DNA of 15,342 bases from the NCBI GenBank assembly GCA_026705105.1, contig JAPPBK010000465.1:1-15342 (forward strand), written 5' to 3'. Positions 6,212-13,733 of the stretch are shown here, piece after piece. The translations under genes and the position numbers were made by a program. This stretch comes from Chloroflexota bacterium. GTDB lineage: Bacteria > Chloroflexota > Dehalococcoidia > Bin125. The stretch's first letter is position 1. Each line of letters opens with the position of its first letter. The notes below the pieces were generated by a model. It did no database searches. It was not told the DNA's origin and was given only the letters and a program-made list of their open reading frames with translations.

Positions 6212-7002
6212 CCTTCCAACACTTGCGAGTCGATGTGACCGACCGGATCGGCACGATCACGCTGGATCGGCCCGAGAAGCTCAACGCGCTGTCACGCGAC
6301 CTGCACAACGAGATGGTCGCCGCCGCCAATCAGCTCCAGGCCGACGACGACGTGCGAGTCGTGATCGTCACCGGCGCGGGTCGCGGCTTCTGTTCGGGCG
6401 CAGACCTCACCGCTCGACCGCGCGACGCTGCGCCGGACACGCAGAACGACCGTATGGACGAGTACGGCTGGGTTGGACACCAGGCGCTGGCCTTCGGTCA
6501 GCTCGACAAGCCGACCATCGCCGCGGTCAACGGCGTCGCCGCCGGCGCCGGCATGAGCCTGGCCCTGTCGTGCGATCTGCGCGTCGGATCCGAGAAGGCG
6601 CGATTCAAGGTCGTCTTCCTCGAGCGCTCGCTCAGTCCCGACGCCGGCATGACCTGGTTCCTGCCCCGTGTCGTGGGATATCCCAAAGCGGTTGAGCTGG
6701 TCCAGACCAGCCGCTTCGTGGAGTCGGACGAGGCGTTGCAGATTGGCCTGCTCAACCAGCGGGTGCCGCACGAGGAGTTGATGAACGCAGCACGCGCGCT
6801 GGCGTCGGAGATCGCCTTCTGGCCGCCACTGGCGTCACGGGCGGCCAAGCGCGTGATGCAGCGCAATCTCAACGCCACGCTGGATGAAGCGCTGCGGAAC
6901 GAAATCACCGCGATCTCCCACGCAACACGGTCCGAGCACGATGTGCGAGAGGCGCAGGCGTCCTTCATCGAGAAGCGGTCGCCCGTCTTCACTGGCGAGT
7001 AG
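6208..7002 (+). CDS. Enoyl-CoA hydratase/isomerase (crotonase) family protein, PaaG-like active site
   Basis: The 264-residue crotonase-fold protein acts on acyl-CoA thioesters. Oxyanion-hole regions are seen at GRGFCSGADL (58-67) and AAVNGVAAGAGMSLALSCDL (105-124). The usual first catalytic Glu of enoyl-CoA hydratases falls at Phe137. The loop instead reads SLSPDAGMTWFLPRVVG, placing Asp145 as in PaaG-type 1,2-epoxyphenylacetyl-CoA isomerases and some delta-isomerases (GLVPDxGGTW). An isomerase-type reaction is therefore more likely than simple hydration, though the exact substrate cannot be assigned. The ATG overlaps the tag stop as ATGA, with GGAG 7 nt upstream, indicating translational coupling. 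The GNAT gene follows after an 11-bp gap. Confidence 0.92.
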   Translation: MTFQHLRVDVTDRIGTITLDRPEKLNALSRDLHNEMVAAANQLQADDDVRVVIVTGAGRGFCSGADLTARPRDAAPDTQNDRMDEYGWVGHQALAFGQLDKPTIAAVNGVAAGAGMSLALSCDLRVGSEKARFKVVFLERSLSPDAGMTWFLPRVVGYPKAVELVQTSRFVESDEALQIGLLNQRVPHEELMNAARALASEIAFWPPLASRAAKRVMQRNLNATLDEALRNEITAISHATRSEHDVREAQASFIEKRSPVFTGE

Positions 7003-7013
7003 GCGGAACGATC

Positions 7014-7508
7014 GTGTCCGATGTCACGGTGCGCGAGGCTGTTCCGGAGGATGCGCAGAGCATTCTCGACTTCATCATTGGGCTGGCCGAGTTCGAGCAC
7101 GAGCCGCGCTCCACGGTCAAAGCGACCGTCGAGACCATCCGACGCGACGGTTTTGGGCCGAATCGCGGCTTCGAGACCCTGATCGCCGAGCGAGACGGTC
7201 AACCGGTCGGGATGGCCCTGTTCTTCCCCCACTACTCAACTTGGTTGGGGACGCCTTCGCTGTACCTGGAGGACCTATTCGTCGCACCCGAGGCGCGGGG
7301 TACGGGCGCGGGCTTCGCGCTGATGCGGGAACTCGCGCGGATCGCCGAGGCGCGCGGTTGGAATCGGCTCGATCTCTCGGTGCTCGACTGGAATCCGGCC
7401 CGCGAGTTCTACCACCGCCTGGGCATGACCGACGAGTCGGAATGGCTGCTGTACCGGCTGGACGGGGACGGCGTCGCCGCGCTGGCCCGGATGCAGGCCG
7501 ATGGCTGA
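7014..7508 (+). CDS. GNAT N-acetyltransferase, spermidine/spermine acetyltransferase-like
   Basis: The 164-residue GNAT-fold protein should transfer acetyl from acetyl-CoA to an amine. The layout follows SSAT/diamine acetyltransferases: an N-terminal helix ILDFIIGLAEFEHEP (17-31), RRDGFG (43-48), the strand YLEDLFV (84-90) leading into the acetyl-CoA pyrophosphate loop RGTGAG (95-100), then LDWNPAREFYHRLGM (124-138) with the conserved Trp-Asn and a Tyr near the active site. The start is GTG 7014, with AGGCGGA about 7 nt upstream. It overlaps the following Grx-TrxR gene by 8 nt. The substrate could be a polyamine, diamine or thialysine-like amine; the family level is secure and the substrate is inference. 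Confidence 0.9.
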   Translation: MSDVTVREAVPEDAQSILDFIIGLAEFEHEPRSTVKATVETIRRDGFGPNRGFETLIAERDGQPVGMALFFPHYSTWLGTPSLYLEDLFVAPEARGTGAGFALMRELARIAEARGWNRLDLSVLDWNPAREFYHRLGMTDESEWLLYRLDGDGVAALARMQADG

Positions 7509-8703
7509 GCTGAAGGTCTACGGCGCGCCCTGGTGCCCTGACTGCCGACGCTCGAAGGCCTTCCTCAGCGAGCACCGGATTGACTACGACTGGATCGACA
7601 TCGACCAGGACTCCAACGCGCTCGCCACCGTCGAAGCGTTGCAGAACGGCGGGCGCTCGATACCCACGATCATCCTGTCCGACGGCGGAATGCTGATCGA
7701 GCCCAGCGACGAAGAACTGGCTCGGGCGCTCGGCATTCAGGTGCGACCCCAGCGGGAGTTTTACGACCTTGCCATCATCGGCGGCGGGCCAGCCGGACTG
7801 GCCGCGTCGATCTATGCCGCCCGCGAGGGCATCGACACGGTCGTGGTCGAGCGCTCCGCACTTGGGGGACAGGCCGGACTGACGAACCGAATCGACAACT
7901 ACCCGGGATTCCCCGACGGCGTCGACGGCGACGATTTGACGGCTCGATTTGTCGCCCAGGCGCGGCGCTTCGGCGTGGAGCTGCTGTCGGCCGTCGGCGC
8001 AGTGGAGCTTACCGCGCCCTCGGATGTCGAGGTCACGCTATCCAGCGGCGATCGCGTCGCCGCGCACGCCGCGATCCTGACGCCGGGCAGCACTTACCGC
8101 CGACTCGACGTGCCCGGCGAGCAGGAGCTGATCGGCTCCTCGGTGCACTTCTGCTCGACCTGTGACGGACCGTTCTACGCGGGCGCAGCGCAGCTCGCCG
8201 TGATCGGCGGCGGCAACTCGGCGCTCGAAGAGGGCCTGTACCTGACCCAGTTCGCCGACCGGGTGCATATCATCCATCGCGGCGACGATCTCTCCGGGTC
8301 GCCCGTACTGCAGGACAAGGTCCGTTCGCATCCCAGGATTCAGCTCTCGCTCAACACCAGCGTCCAGTCGATGGAGGGCGAGTCGAAGCTCTCCACGCTC
8401 ACGCTCCGGTCCAACGGCGACACAACTCAGACCTCGCCCGACGGCGTCTTCGTCTTCATCGGGCTGCAGTCCAACACGGGGTTCCTCGAAGGAGTCGTCG
8501 ATCTCGACGAGCGCGGCTTCATTCGGACCGACCAACGCTTCCAGACCAGCATCCCCGCCGTCTATGCCGCCGGGGACGCCCGCGCCGGCTCGACCAAGCA
8601 ACTCGGCGCCGCGGTGGGAGAGGGCATCACCGCCCTGATGATGGCCCGCGAGTATCTGCGCGCCCACCAACACATCCGCGCGCCATCGGTCGAGATGGAC
8701 TAG
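7501..8703 (+). CDS. Glutaredoxin-thioredoxin reductase fusion flavoprotein
   Basis: The 400-residue protein joins an N-terminal glutaredoxin-like domain (about 1-80; active site CPDC, Cys12/Cys15, with a cis-Pro type SIPTI at 53-57) to a low-molecular-weight thioredoxin reductase (about 86-390). The TrxR part has the FAD loop GGGPAG (94-99), the redox disulfide CSTC (Cys218/Cys221, where CAxC is usual), the NADPH-domain loop GGGNSA (236-241) and the C-terminal FAD motif AAGDARAGSTKQLGAAVGEG (356-375). The NADPH 2'-phosphate motif is altered: HRGDDLSG replaces the usual HRRDxFRA, losing two of three Arg. It probably passes electrons from a pyridine nucleotide through FAD to its own Grx domain, giving a one-chain disulfide reductase. 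It is the last gene of the tag operon. Confidence 0.93.
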   Translation: MAELKVYGAPWCPDCRRSKAFLSEHRIDYDWIDIDQDSNALATVEALQNGGRSIPTIILSDGGMLIEPSDEELARALGIQVRPQREFYDLAIIGGGPAGLAASIYAAREGIDTVVVERSALGGQAGLTNRIDNYPGFPDGVDGDDLTARFVAQARRFGVELLSAVGAVELTAPSDVEVTLSSGDRVAAHAAILTPGSTYRRLDVPGEQELIGSSVHFCSTCDGPFYAGAAQLAVIGGGNSALEEGLYLTQFADRVHIIHRGDDLSGSPVLQDKVRSHPRIQLSLNTSVQSMEGESKLSTLTLRSNGDTTQTSPDGVFVFIGLQSNTGFLEGVVDLDERGFIRTDQRFQTSIPAVYAAGDARAGSTKQLGAAVGEGITALMMAREYLRAHQHIRAPSVEMD

Positions 8704-8710
8704 CGACCAG

Positions 8711-8730
8711 GAGCTCCCCCTCGGGGGGAC
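8711..8730. terminator. GC-rich hairpin between convergent genes (bidirectional terminator candidate)
   Basis: TCCCCC (8715-8720) and GGGGGA (8724-8729) form a 6-bp stem with a TCG loop. It occupies the 27-bp gap between the stops of the Grx-TrxR gene (8703) and the convergent acyl-CoA synthetase (8731), so it could end both transcripts. No T-run follows on either strand. Confidence 0.45.
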
Positions 8731-10320
8731 TTAGTTCACCCGCTTGTCGACGCCTTCCCAGTAGGCCTCTCGGAGTTCGAACTTCTTGAGCTTGCCGGTG
8801 GCGGTTCGGGGGAGGGTTTCGACAAACTCGACGTTGCGAGGAATCTTGAAGCCGGCCATGTTCGAGCGGCAGTGAGCGACGATGTCGTCTCGGGTCACGG
8901 CGTGACCCTCGCGGGGGACGATCAACGCGAGCGGCGTCTCTCCCCATTGCTCGGAGGGAATGCCGATCACCGCGGCCTCCAGCACGGCGGGGTGGTCGTA
9001 GAGCACGTCCTCGACCTCGATCGAGGAGATGTTCTCGCCGCCCGAGATGATCACGTCCTTGGCCCGGTCGACGATGTTGATGTAGCCCTCAGCGTTGACC
9101 GTGGCCATGTCTCCGGTGTGGAACCAACCGTCGACGATGACCTTGTCGGTCTCCTCCTGCTGTTCCCAGTAGCCGCGAAGGACGACGTTGGAGCGGGCGA
9201 CCACTTCGCCGACCTCTTCGTCATCCCAGGCAACCTCGCGGCCGGAGTCGCGCACGACCTTGACCTCGACGCCGATCACGTCGTGTCCGGCGCGCACCTT
9301 GGTCCCGAAGTAGCCGTCCTCGTCCGCATTGAGGAACGGGGCAACCTCGGACACCGTGAGGATCGGCGAGGTCTCGGTCAGGCCGTAGATCTGGATGAAC
9401 TCCCAGCCCAGTTCCTTCTCAAGGCGCTCGATGAACGACTGCGGCGGCGGCGCGCCGGCGACCGTGAATCGCGGCGTGACGGTGATCTCGTACTCGTCCT
9501 TGCGCTCGAACTCAAGGATTCGGGCCAGCACTGCCGGCGCCATGCAGGCGAAGCTGCAGTTCTCGTCCTGGATCACCTGGTAGATGTCGGCCGCCTCGGG
9601 CGCGCGCAACACCACGTGCTTGCCGCCCATCGCGGTGATCGCGTAGGGGCCGCCCCAGCCGTTGGCGTGGAACATCGGCAGTGTCCACATCTCGGCGTCG
9701 TCCTGCGAGATGCGCAGGTGGGCGATGAAGTTGTAGGCGTTGATGTAGGCGTTGCGGTGCGTGATCATCACGCCTTTGGGCCGCGCCGTGGTGCCCGAGG
9801 TGTAGTTGATCGAGAGCAGATCGGTCTCGTCCAGGCCCGGGTCGGGAGGCAACTCGGTTGGCTGGTTCGCGATCCAGTCTTCGTAGTTGGTCCAACCGGT
9901 CACGATCTCGGCGTCGCCGTAGGGGATCGCGATGAAGTGCTCAACTGTGTCGATGCCGGACCGTACTTCGTCGACCAGGTGCAGGAACTCGGCGTCGACC
10001 AGCGCGACCTTCGAGCCTGAGTGTTCGAGCATGTACTCGAAGTCGGACGGCACCAGCCGGTAGTTCATCGGCACAATCACGGCGCCAATGGCGGCGGTTG
10101 CGTAGAACGTCTCGAGAAACTGGTGCGAGTTGGGCGCGATGATCGCGACGCGGTCGCCCTTGCCGATACCGGCGTCGAGCAGGGCGTGCGCCTGCTGATT
10201 GACTCGCGCATTGAACTCCGACCAGGTGAAGCGCTTGTCGCCGTCGACGACCGCCTCCGACGGCCCGTACAGCTTCGACGCGCGGCGCAGGAAATCGTTG
10301 ACCAGCAGCGGAACTTCCAT
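8731..10320 (-). CDS. AMP-binding acyl-CoA synthetase
   Basis: The 529-residue adenylate-forming enzyme should activate a carboxylic acid (probably medium or long chain) with ATP and CoA via an acyl-AMP. All core motifs are intact: P-loop YTSGTTARPKG (173-183), the FHANGW substrate/ATP segment (217-222), VAGAPPP (287-293), YGLTET (312-317), the hinge and ATP-binding region GWFHTGD (398-404) and GYINIVDRAKDVIISGGENIS (412-432), and the C-terminal PRTATGK motif with the catalytic Lys510. Length and the WGETPLALIVPREG segment fit the fadD/alkK-like group. GGGAG lies about 7 nt before the ATG. It stands alone and converges on the Grx-TrxR operon. The start region at 10321-10420 has an extended -10 and a strong stem-loop. 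The acid substrate cannot be determined. Confidence 0.95.
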   Translation of the reverse strand: MEVPLLVNDFLRRASKLYGPSEAVVDGDKRFTWSEFNARVNQQAHALLDAGIGKGDRVAIIAPNSHQFLETFYATAAIGAVIVPMNYRLVPSDFEYMLEHSGSKVALVDAEFLHLVDEVRSGIDTVEHFIAIPYGDAEIVTGWTNYEDWIANQPTELPPDPGLDETDLLSINYTSGTTARPKGVMITHRNAYINAYNFIAHLRISQDDAEMWTLPMFHANGWGGPYAITAMGGKHVVLRAPEAADIYQVIQDENCSFACMAPAVLARILEFERKDEYEITVTPRFTVAGAPPPQSFIERLEKELGWEFIQIYGLTETSPILTVSEVAPFLNADEDGYFGTKVRAGHDVIGVEVKVVRDSGREVAWDDEEVGEVVARSNVVLRGYWEQQEETDKVIVDGWFHTGDMATVNAEGYINIVDRAKDVIISGGENISSIEVEDVLYDHPAVLEAAVIGIPSEQWGETPLALIVPREGHAVTRDDIVAHCRSNMAGFKIPRNVEFVETLPRTATGKLKKFELREAYWEGVDKRVN

Positions 10321-10340
10321 CTTCGTCTCCCTCAGTCACA

Positions 10341-10367
10341 TCGCGGCGCACGGACTCGGCGCCGCGA
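10341..10367 (-). promoter_or_regulatory. Perfect 9-bp stem-loop in the leader of the acyl-CoA synthetase gene
   Basis: TCGCGGCGC (10341-10349) pairs perfectly with GCGCCGCGA (10359-10367) around a 9-nt loop. On the minus strand it lies about 20 nt before the acyl-CoA synthetase ATG and 54 nt after the YbaY-like gene stop. It could therefore be a leader structure or the terminator of the upstream gene; it lacks a T-run. Confidence 0.4.
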
Positions 10368-10387
10368 CGCATCACGGATTCGGGAAC

Positions 10388-10396
10388 ATTATTGCA
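10388..10396 (-). promoter_or_regulatory. Extended -10 promoter candidate for the acyl-CoA synthetase gene
   Basis: On the minus strand TGCAATAAT gives an extended -10 (TGn before AATAAT, five of six matches to TATAAT) in an otherwise GC-rich gap. No good -35 box is seen, which is tolerable for an extended -10. It predicts a transcript start near 10381, a leader of about 60 nt, and inclusion of the 10341-10367 stem-loop in that leader. Confidence 0.35.
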
Positions 10397-10420
10397 CCCA
10401 GCCGACGCTCTACCGCGCTG

Positions 10421-11197
10421 CTACTCCGCAGGGAACTCCGAAACTGGGAACACATCATTGACGATCGAGAGCTCGTCGCCGTCCGGGCAGAACGGCAGCA
10501 CGGTCCGTCTCCAATCGGGATTAGGGATGTGCAACTGCAGCTCGCCGTCGAACCAGATTTCCGCCTCTAGCTCGTAGCGGTGGTGACGACTGATCTCGAC
10601 TCCCTCATGGGGCAGCTCGAAGTGGATCGGGAATCGGCCAAGGTCTTCGAATCTACCCTCGACTACCAGGACGCGTTCCGACGGCTCAGACACATCCCAG
10701 AGCCTGATCTCCAGGACAGCGTCGTCGGGCAGATCGCCGTCCCAGAAGCCCGAGTGAATCCGACCGGGCAGCGGCTCGACGCACTGATCGAACGGATTGA
10801 CGGAGATCACGCGCACGTCGCTGTTGCGCGGATTCCCTCCGGTGATCACGGGATGCACGGTGTCGTTGATGTAGAGCAGCTCGCCGTCCGCCTCGACGCG
10901 GGCGCTGAGCGTGTACTCGTTGCGGCTATCGATCTCGCTTCCGTCGAACTCGATGCGGAACCTGAGCGGTAGACGCCCGGCGTCGACGATCACGTCGCGA
11001 CCCAGTTCGATCGCCGAGGCATCGGCCAGCGACGTGTCCCGCAGCGTCACGGTGACCGTTGCGCCCGCCGGCAGCTCGACATCGCGGTGAAACCGGACCT
11101 CGCCGCTCACCGAGTCGCTCGAGGCGCAGCTCGCCATCGCAGACAGCGCCGCAACGAGAACTAGAGCCGCAGTCGCAGTCCTGAACAGCCGCCGCAT
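10421..11197 (-). CDS. Putative lipoprotein with two YbaY-like domains
   Basis: From ATG 11197 the 258-residue protein starts with a lipoprotein signal peptide: RR, a hydrophobic core (about 8-20), then Met-Ala-Ser-Cys with Cys24 as the probable lipidated residue. Residues 30-120 match the YbaY type (type III secretion pilotin-like fold): VSGEVRFHRDVELPAGATVTVTL-style opening, DTSLADA, LPLRFRIEFD, then YTLSARVEADGELLYIND. Residues 147-226 repeat this pattern (PDDAVLEIRLWDVSEPS, RFPIHFELPH, YELEAEIWFDGEL), so there are two domains. The frame is open up to 11551, but the signal peptide and GAGGGGA about 8 nt upstream fix the start at 11197. It is predicted to be membrane-anchored and extracytoplasmic. 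It diverges from rmuC and no function is known. Confidence 0.8.
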   Translation of the reverse strand: MRRLFRTATAALVLVAALSAMASCASSDSVSGEVRFHRDVELPAGATVTVTLRDTSLADASAIELGRDVIVDAGRLPLRFRIEFDGSEIDSRNEYTLSARVEADGELLYINDTVHPVITGGNPRNSDVRVISVNPFDQCVEPLPGRIHSGFWDGDLPDDAVLEIRLWDVSEPSERVLVVEGRFEDLGRFPIHFELPHEGVEISRHHRYELEAEIWFDGELQLHIPNPDWRRTVLPFCPDGDELSIVNDVFPVSEFPAE

Positions 11198-11281
11198 GGC
11201 CCGTCCCCTCTCAGTCCCCGCCGTTACGTCCATTAGATAGCATCGAGACGGTCGGATGTGCGCATCAGCAGGGAGGGCAGG
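11198..11281. promoter_or_regulatory. Divergent promoter region between the YbaY-like gene and rmuC
   Basis: This 84-bp gap must drive both divergent genes. On the minus strand TCTAAT (11237-11232) matches the -10 consensus at five of six positions, about 35 nt before the lipoprotein ATG, without a recognisable -35. For rmuC only a weak TAGATA-like patch overlaps the same site, so its promoter is unclear. Confidence 0.25.
11271..11276 (+). promoter_or_regulatory. Shine-Dalgarno deciding the rmuC start
   Basis: GGGAGG ends 5 nt before ATG 11282. The in-frame GTG at 11258 would place this ribosome binding site inside the coding sequence and has no site of its own, so ATG 11282 is preferred. 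Confidence 0.65.
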
Positions 11282-12694
11282 ATGGAGATTGTCATTGGCT
11301 TGATCATCGGCCTGGTATTGGCCGCGGCGGTCTACCTCACCGGTCGACGCGAGATAGATCGCGCGAGGGCCGACATCTCTGAGTTGCGAACTCAGTTGGC
11401 CGACACAGCAGAGGCTGCTCGGCAGCTTGAAGTCGACCTGGCCAGTGCCGTGAGTGAACGTCAAGCAAGAATTCGCGAAGCCGACACGCTGCGTGCCGAA
11501 CGGGAAGAGGCGACCAACACTGCCAAACAGCGAGATCGTGAACTCTCTCAAGCGAACGCCCAGCTATCGAGGATCGAAGCAGATCACGCTGCTCGCATGG
11601 ATGAGATGAACACGTTTCGCTCTGAACTCGAAGAACGGTTCAAGGGCATCGCCTCCAGCGTTACCCAATCCACCCGCGAGGACTTCATCAAGGAGTTCCG
11701 CATCCTGACGAAACAACAATCGGAGGCTAGCCAGCAGGCGGTCGGCAATCTGGTCACACCGGTTCGTGAGCGGCTCGCCGAACTCCAGAAGTACGTTGAC
11801 GAATCCGACAAGAAACGAGCAACCGACTACGCACAGGTCTCCGGCGGCGTCGAGCGCCTACTTGAGGAGACGAGCGGGTTGCGCCGGATTCTCCATAGCC
11901 CTGGAAAGCGAGGCGAGTGGGGAGAGCAGCACCTGCGCAACGTGATGCAGGCTGCGGGTATGACTGACCATGTCGATTTTGTCGAGCAACGACAGTTCGC
12001 TTCGGAGGGTGGATCGGCTCAACCAGACGTTGTGGTCCACATTCCCGGCGGCGTACAAGTCGTGGTCGATGCCAAGACACCGTTCGAATCCTATGACGCT
12101 GCTATGAAGACCGATGACGAGGACGAGCGCTCACGCCTCTTCACGAACCATGCCCGGGACCTGCTCGGTCACGCCCGGACGCTGAAGGGCCGTGATTACT
12201 CGAAGTGGGTCAATGGTTCGCCCGATTTCGTGGTCATGTACGTCCCCACCGATCCGATGCTGGATGTCGCAATCGAGGCCAACAGCGGGGTCTGGCAGGA
12301 GGCATGGGATCGCCACAGGGTCCTGATCGCGACTCCTGGCCTCTTGATCGCGCTTTTGCGCACTGTCGCACTCGCCTGGCAACAGCAGGCAATTCAACAG
12401 AATGCTCAGGACATCGCCGCCTCCGCTCGCGAACTGTACGACCGGCTTGGCACCTACACGACTCACATCATCCGCATGGGGAATCAGCTCAGCTCGGTGG
12501 TGGACACCTACAACAGGTCGGTTGGTTCGTTTCAGTCGCGGGTCCTGCCCGAGGCTCGGCGAATCGAAGAACTCAGCGAGATTGAAGAATCTCGGCGCTT
12601 TGAGGAACCAGACACCTTGCTGGCGGACATCCGCGAGTTGCGGGCTCCAGAAGCTCACGAGCCGAAGCTTGAGGCACTTGAAGCGGGCGATTGA
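11282..12694 (+). CDS. rmuC: DNA recombination protein RmuC
   Basis: RmuC is a predicted PD-(D/E)xK-fold nuclease-like protein that limits recombination at inverted repeats. The 470-residue protein starts with one TM helix (about 3-20), then a long coiled coil (about 22-115), then the conserved RmuC domain. The domain has RGEWGE (210-215), QPDVVVHIPGG (247-257) and VVDAKTPF (261-268); Asp249 and the Asp-Ala-Lys at 263-265 are the likely nuclease-motif residues. The block SPDFVVMYVPTD (313-324) and ATPGLLIALLRTVALAWQQQ (350-369) are hallmarks of the family. Length is typical. The N-terminal TM suggests a membrane-tethered protein with its domain in the cytoplasm. It diverges from the YbaY-like gene and converges on an esterase gene. 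Confidence 0.95.
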   Translation: MEIVIGLIIGLVLAAAVYLTGRREIDRARADISELRTQLADTAEAARQLEVDLASAVSERQARIREADTLRAEREEATNTAKQRDRELSQANAQLSRIEADHAARMDEMNTFRSELEERFKGIASSVTQSTREDFIKEFRILTKQQSEASQQAVGNLVTPVRERLAELQKYVDESDKKRATDYAQVSGGVERLLEETSGLRRILHSPGKRGEWGEQHLRNVMQAAGMTDHVDFVEQRQFASEGGSAQPDVVVHIPGGVQVVVDAKTPFESYDAAMKTDDEDERSRLFTNHARDLLGHARTLKGRDYSKWVNGSPDFVVMYVPTDPMLDVAIEANSGVWQEAWDRHRVLIATPGLLIALLRTVALAWQQQAIQQNAQDIAASARELYDRLGTYTTHIIRMGNQLSSVVDTYNRSVGSFQSRVLPEARRIEELSEIEESRRFEEPDTLLADIRELRAPEAHEPKLEALEAGD

Positions 12695-12714
12695 AGTCGC
12701 ATTCCCGAGGCGAA

Positions 12715-12739
12715 AGGGGGTTGAGTCCTGAGTTCCCCT
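12715..12739. terminator. Weak hairpin between convergent rmuC and esterase genes
   Basis: AGGGG (12715-12719) can pair with CCCCT (12735-12739) around a loop of about 15 nt, in the 43-bp gap between the rmuC stop (12694) and the esterase stop (12738-12740). The stem is short and reaches into the esterase stop codon, so it is only a tentative shared terminator. Confidence 0.25.
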
Positions 12740-13667
12740 AGCCAACACACCCGCTGAGGAAGTTGTTGATCCGACTGGTGGCGTCCATCCCGGCAGGGGT
12801 GGGGAAGCCGTCGAACCCGTGCGGGGCCTCGGGGAAGACATGCAGTTCGGTCTCGTGACCGGCCGCCTGCCAGCGGGCGGCCATGAACAGCGAGTCGTCG
12901 AGCAGCGGATCGAGCGTGCCCACCGTGAAGATCGCGGGCGGCATGTCCGACAGGTCGGCGAGTAGCGGTGTCACGTCGGGATGGCTGCGCAGTTCGGGCT
13001 CCTCCGGCGTGACGTAGTGGTCGATGAACCACTCGATGATCGGCGTCGAGAGGATCAGGTTGCGCTCGCCCCACAGCTTGGCCGAGGGCGACGGCCGCAG
13101 GTCATAGACGCCGTACGTCAGCGCCGCGCCCTGGAAGCCGGTGTAGCCGTGGTTGTCGCGCATCCGCAGCAGCGTCGTCGCCGAGAGATGACCACCGGCC
13201 GACTCACCGCCGATCGTGAACACGTCGGTGCCGAACTCCGCCTGCCCGTTTTCGACTAGCCAGACCGCCGCCGCTTCGCAGTCCTCGTTGGGACCGGGAT
13301 AGGGATGCTCGGGCGAGAGCCGGTAGCCGACCGAGACGACCGCCTGCTGCGTCACCTGGGCGCGCGACCAGAGCCGTTCATCCTGCGCATCGTGCGAGCC
13401 GATCACCCAGCCGCCGCCGTGGATGTGCAGGTAGACGCCGCGCACGACCGGCGGAATGAATACGCGCACGGGAATCTCGCCGGCCGGACCAGGGATGCTG
13501 CGCTCCTGCGCGATGTCGTCCAGACGCGCCGGCGGCGGTCCCAATGGGCCGCCCTGGGCCAGTTGGTCGCGCAGCTCCTGCGGTTCCATTTCGTGCCAGG
13601 GGTTGCCCTGCGCCGAGGCTTCCTCGATCATCACATTCAGCGCCTGCGTCTGCGGATCTGGCTTCAT
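12738..13667 (-). CDS. HSL-family (family IV) alpha/beta-hydrolase, esterase/lipase
   Basis: The 309-residue carboxylesterase-like protein resembles bacterial hormone-sensitive-lipase relatives. The oxyanion-hole motif HGGGW is at 83-87. The catalytic triad is readable: Ser156 in GESAGG, Asp253 in GTLDPLLDD and His283 in APHGF. An N-terminal cap segment (about 1-65) contains IPGPAGEIPVRV, also found in the neighbouring paralogue at 14323-15249. There is no signal peptide, so it should be cytosolic and hydrolyse short or medium acyl esters. A GGAAGGGCGAG stretch precedes the ATG. It diverges from the DinB-like gene across 66 bp and converges on rmuC. Confidence 0.92.
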   Translation of the reverse strand: MKPDPQTQALNVMIEEASAQGNPWHEMEPQELRDQLAQGGPLGPPPARLDDIAQERSIPGPAGEIPVRVFIPPVVRGVYLHIHGGGWVIGSHDAQDERLWSRAQVTQQAVVSVGYRLSPEHPYPGPNEDCEAAAVWLVENGQAEFGTDVFTIGGESAGGHLSATTLLRMRDNHGYTGFQGAALTYGVYDLRPSPSAKLWGERNLILSTPIIEWFIDHYVTPEEPELRSHPDVTPLLADLSDMPPAIFTVGTLDPLLDDSLFMAARWQAAGHETELHVFPEAPHGFDGFPTPAGMDATSRINNFLSGCVG

Positions 13668-13696
13668 GGTCTCGCCCTTCCGGTCGTCGGATACGA

Positions 13697-13719
13697 TTCA
13701 ATTGTTTGCCGAGTATAGA
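13697..13719. promoter_or_regulatory. AT-rich divergent promoter patch between esterase and DinB-like genes
   Basis: The 66-bp gap contains the most AT-rich stretch nearby, with TATAGA on the plus strand (13714-13719) overlapping TATACT on the minus strand (13717-13712). Either could be a -10 element. Neither has a good -35 at 16-18 nt, so the assignment is tentative. Confidence 0.3.
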
Positions 13720-13733
13720 AACTGGAGCCTCCC

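Noticed and set aside
8872..10020. 382-residue open frame opposite the acyl-CoA synthetase
   Set aside because: It is a shadow frame rich in Asp/Val/His/Arg with no domain; all adenylation motifs are on the minus strand.
11198..11551. N-terminal extension of the YbaY-like lipoprotein to 11551
   Set aside because: It would run through the start of rmuC and bury the lipoprotein signal peptide; a Shine-Dalgarno precedes ATG 11197.
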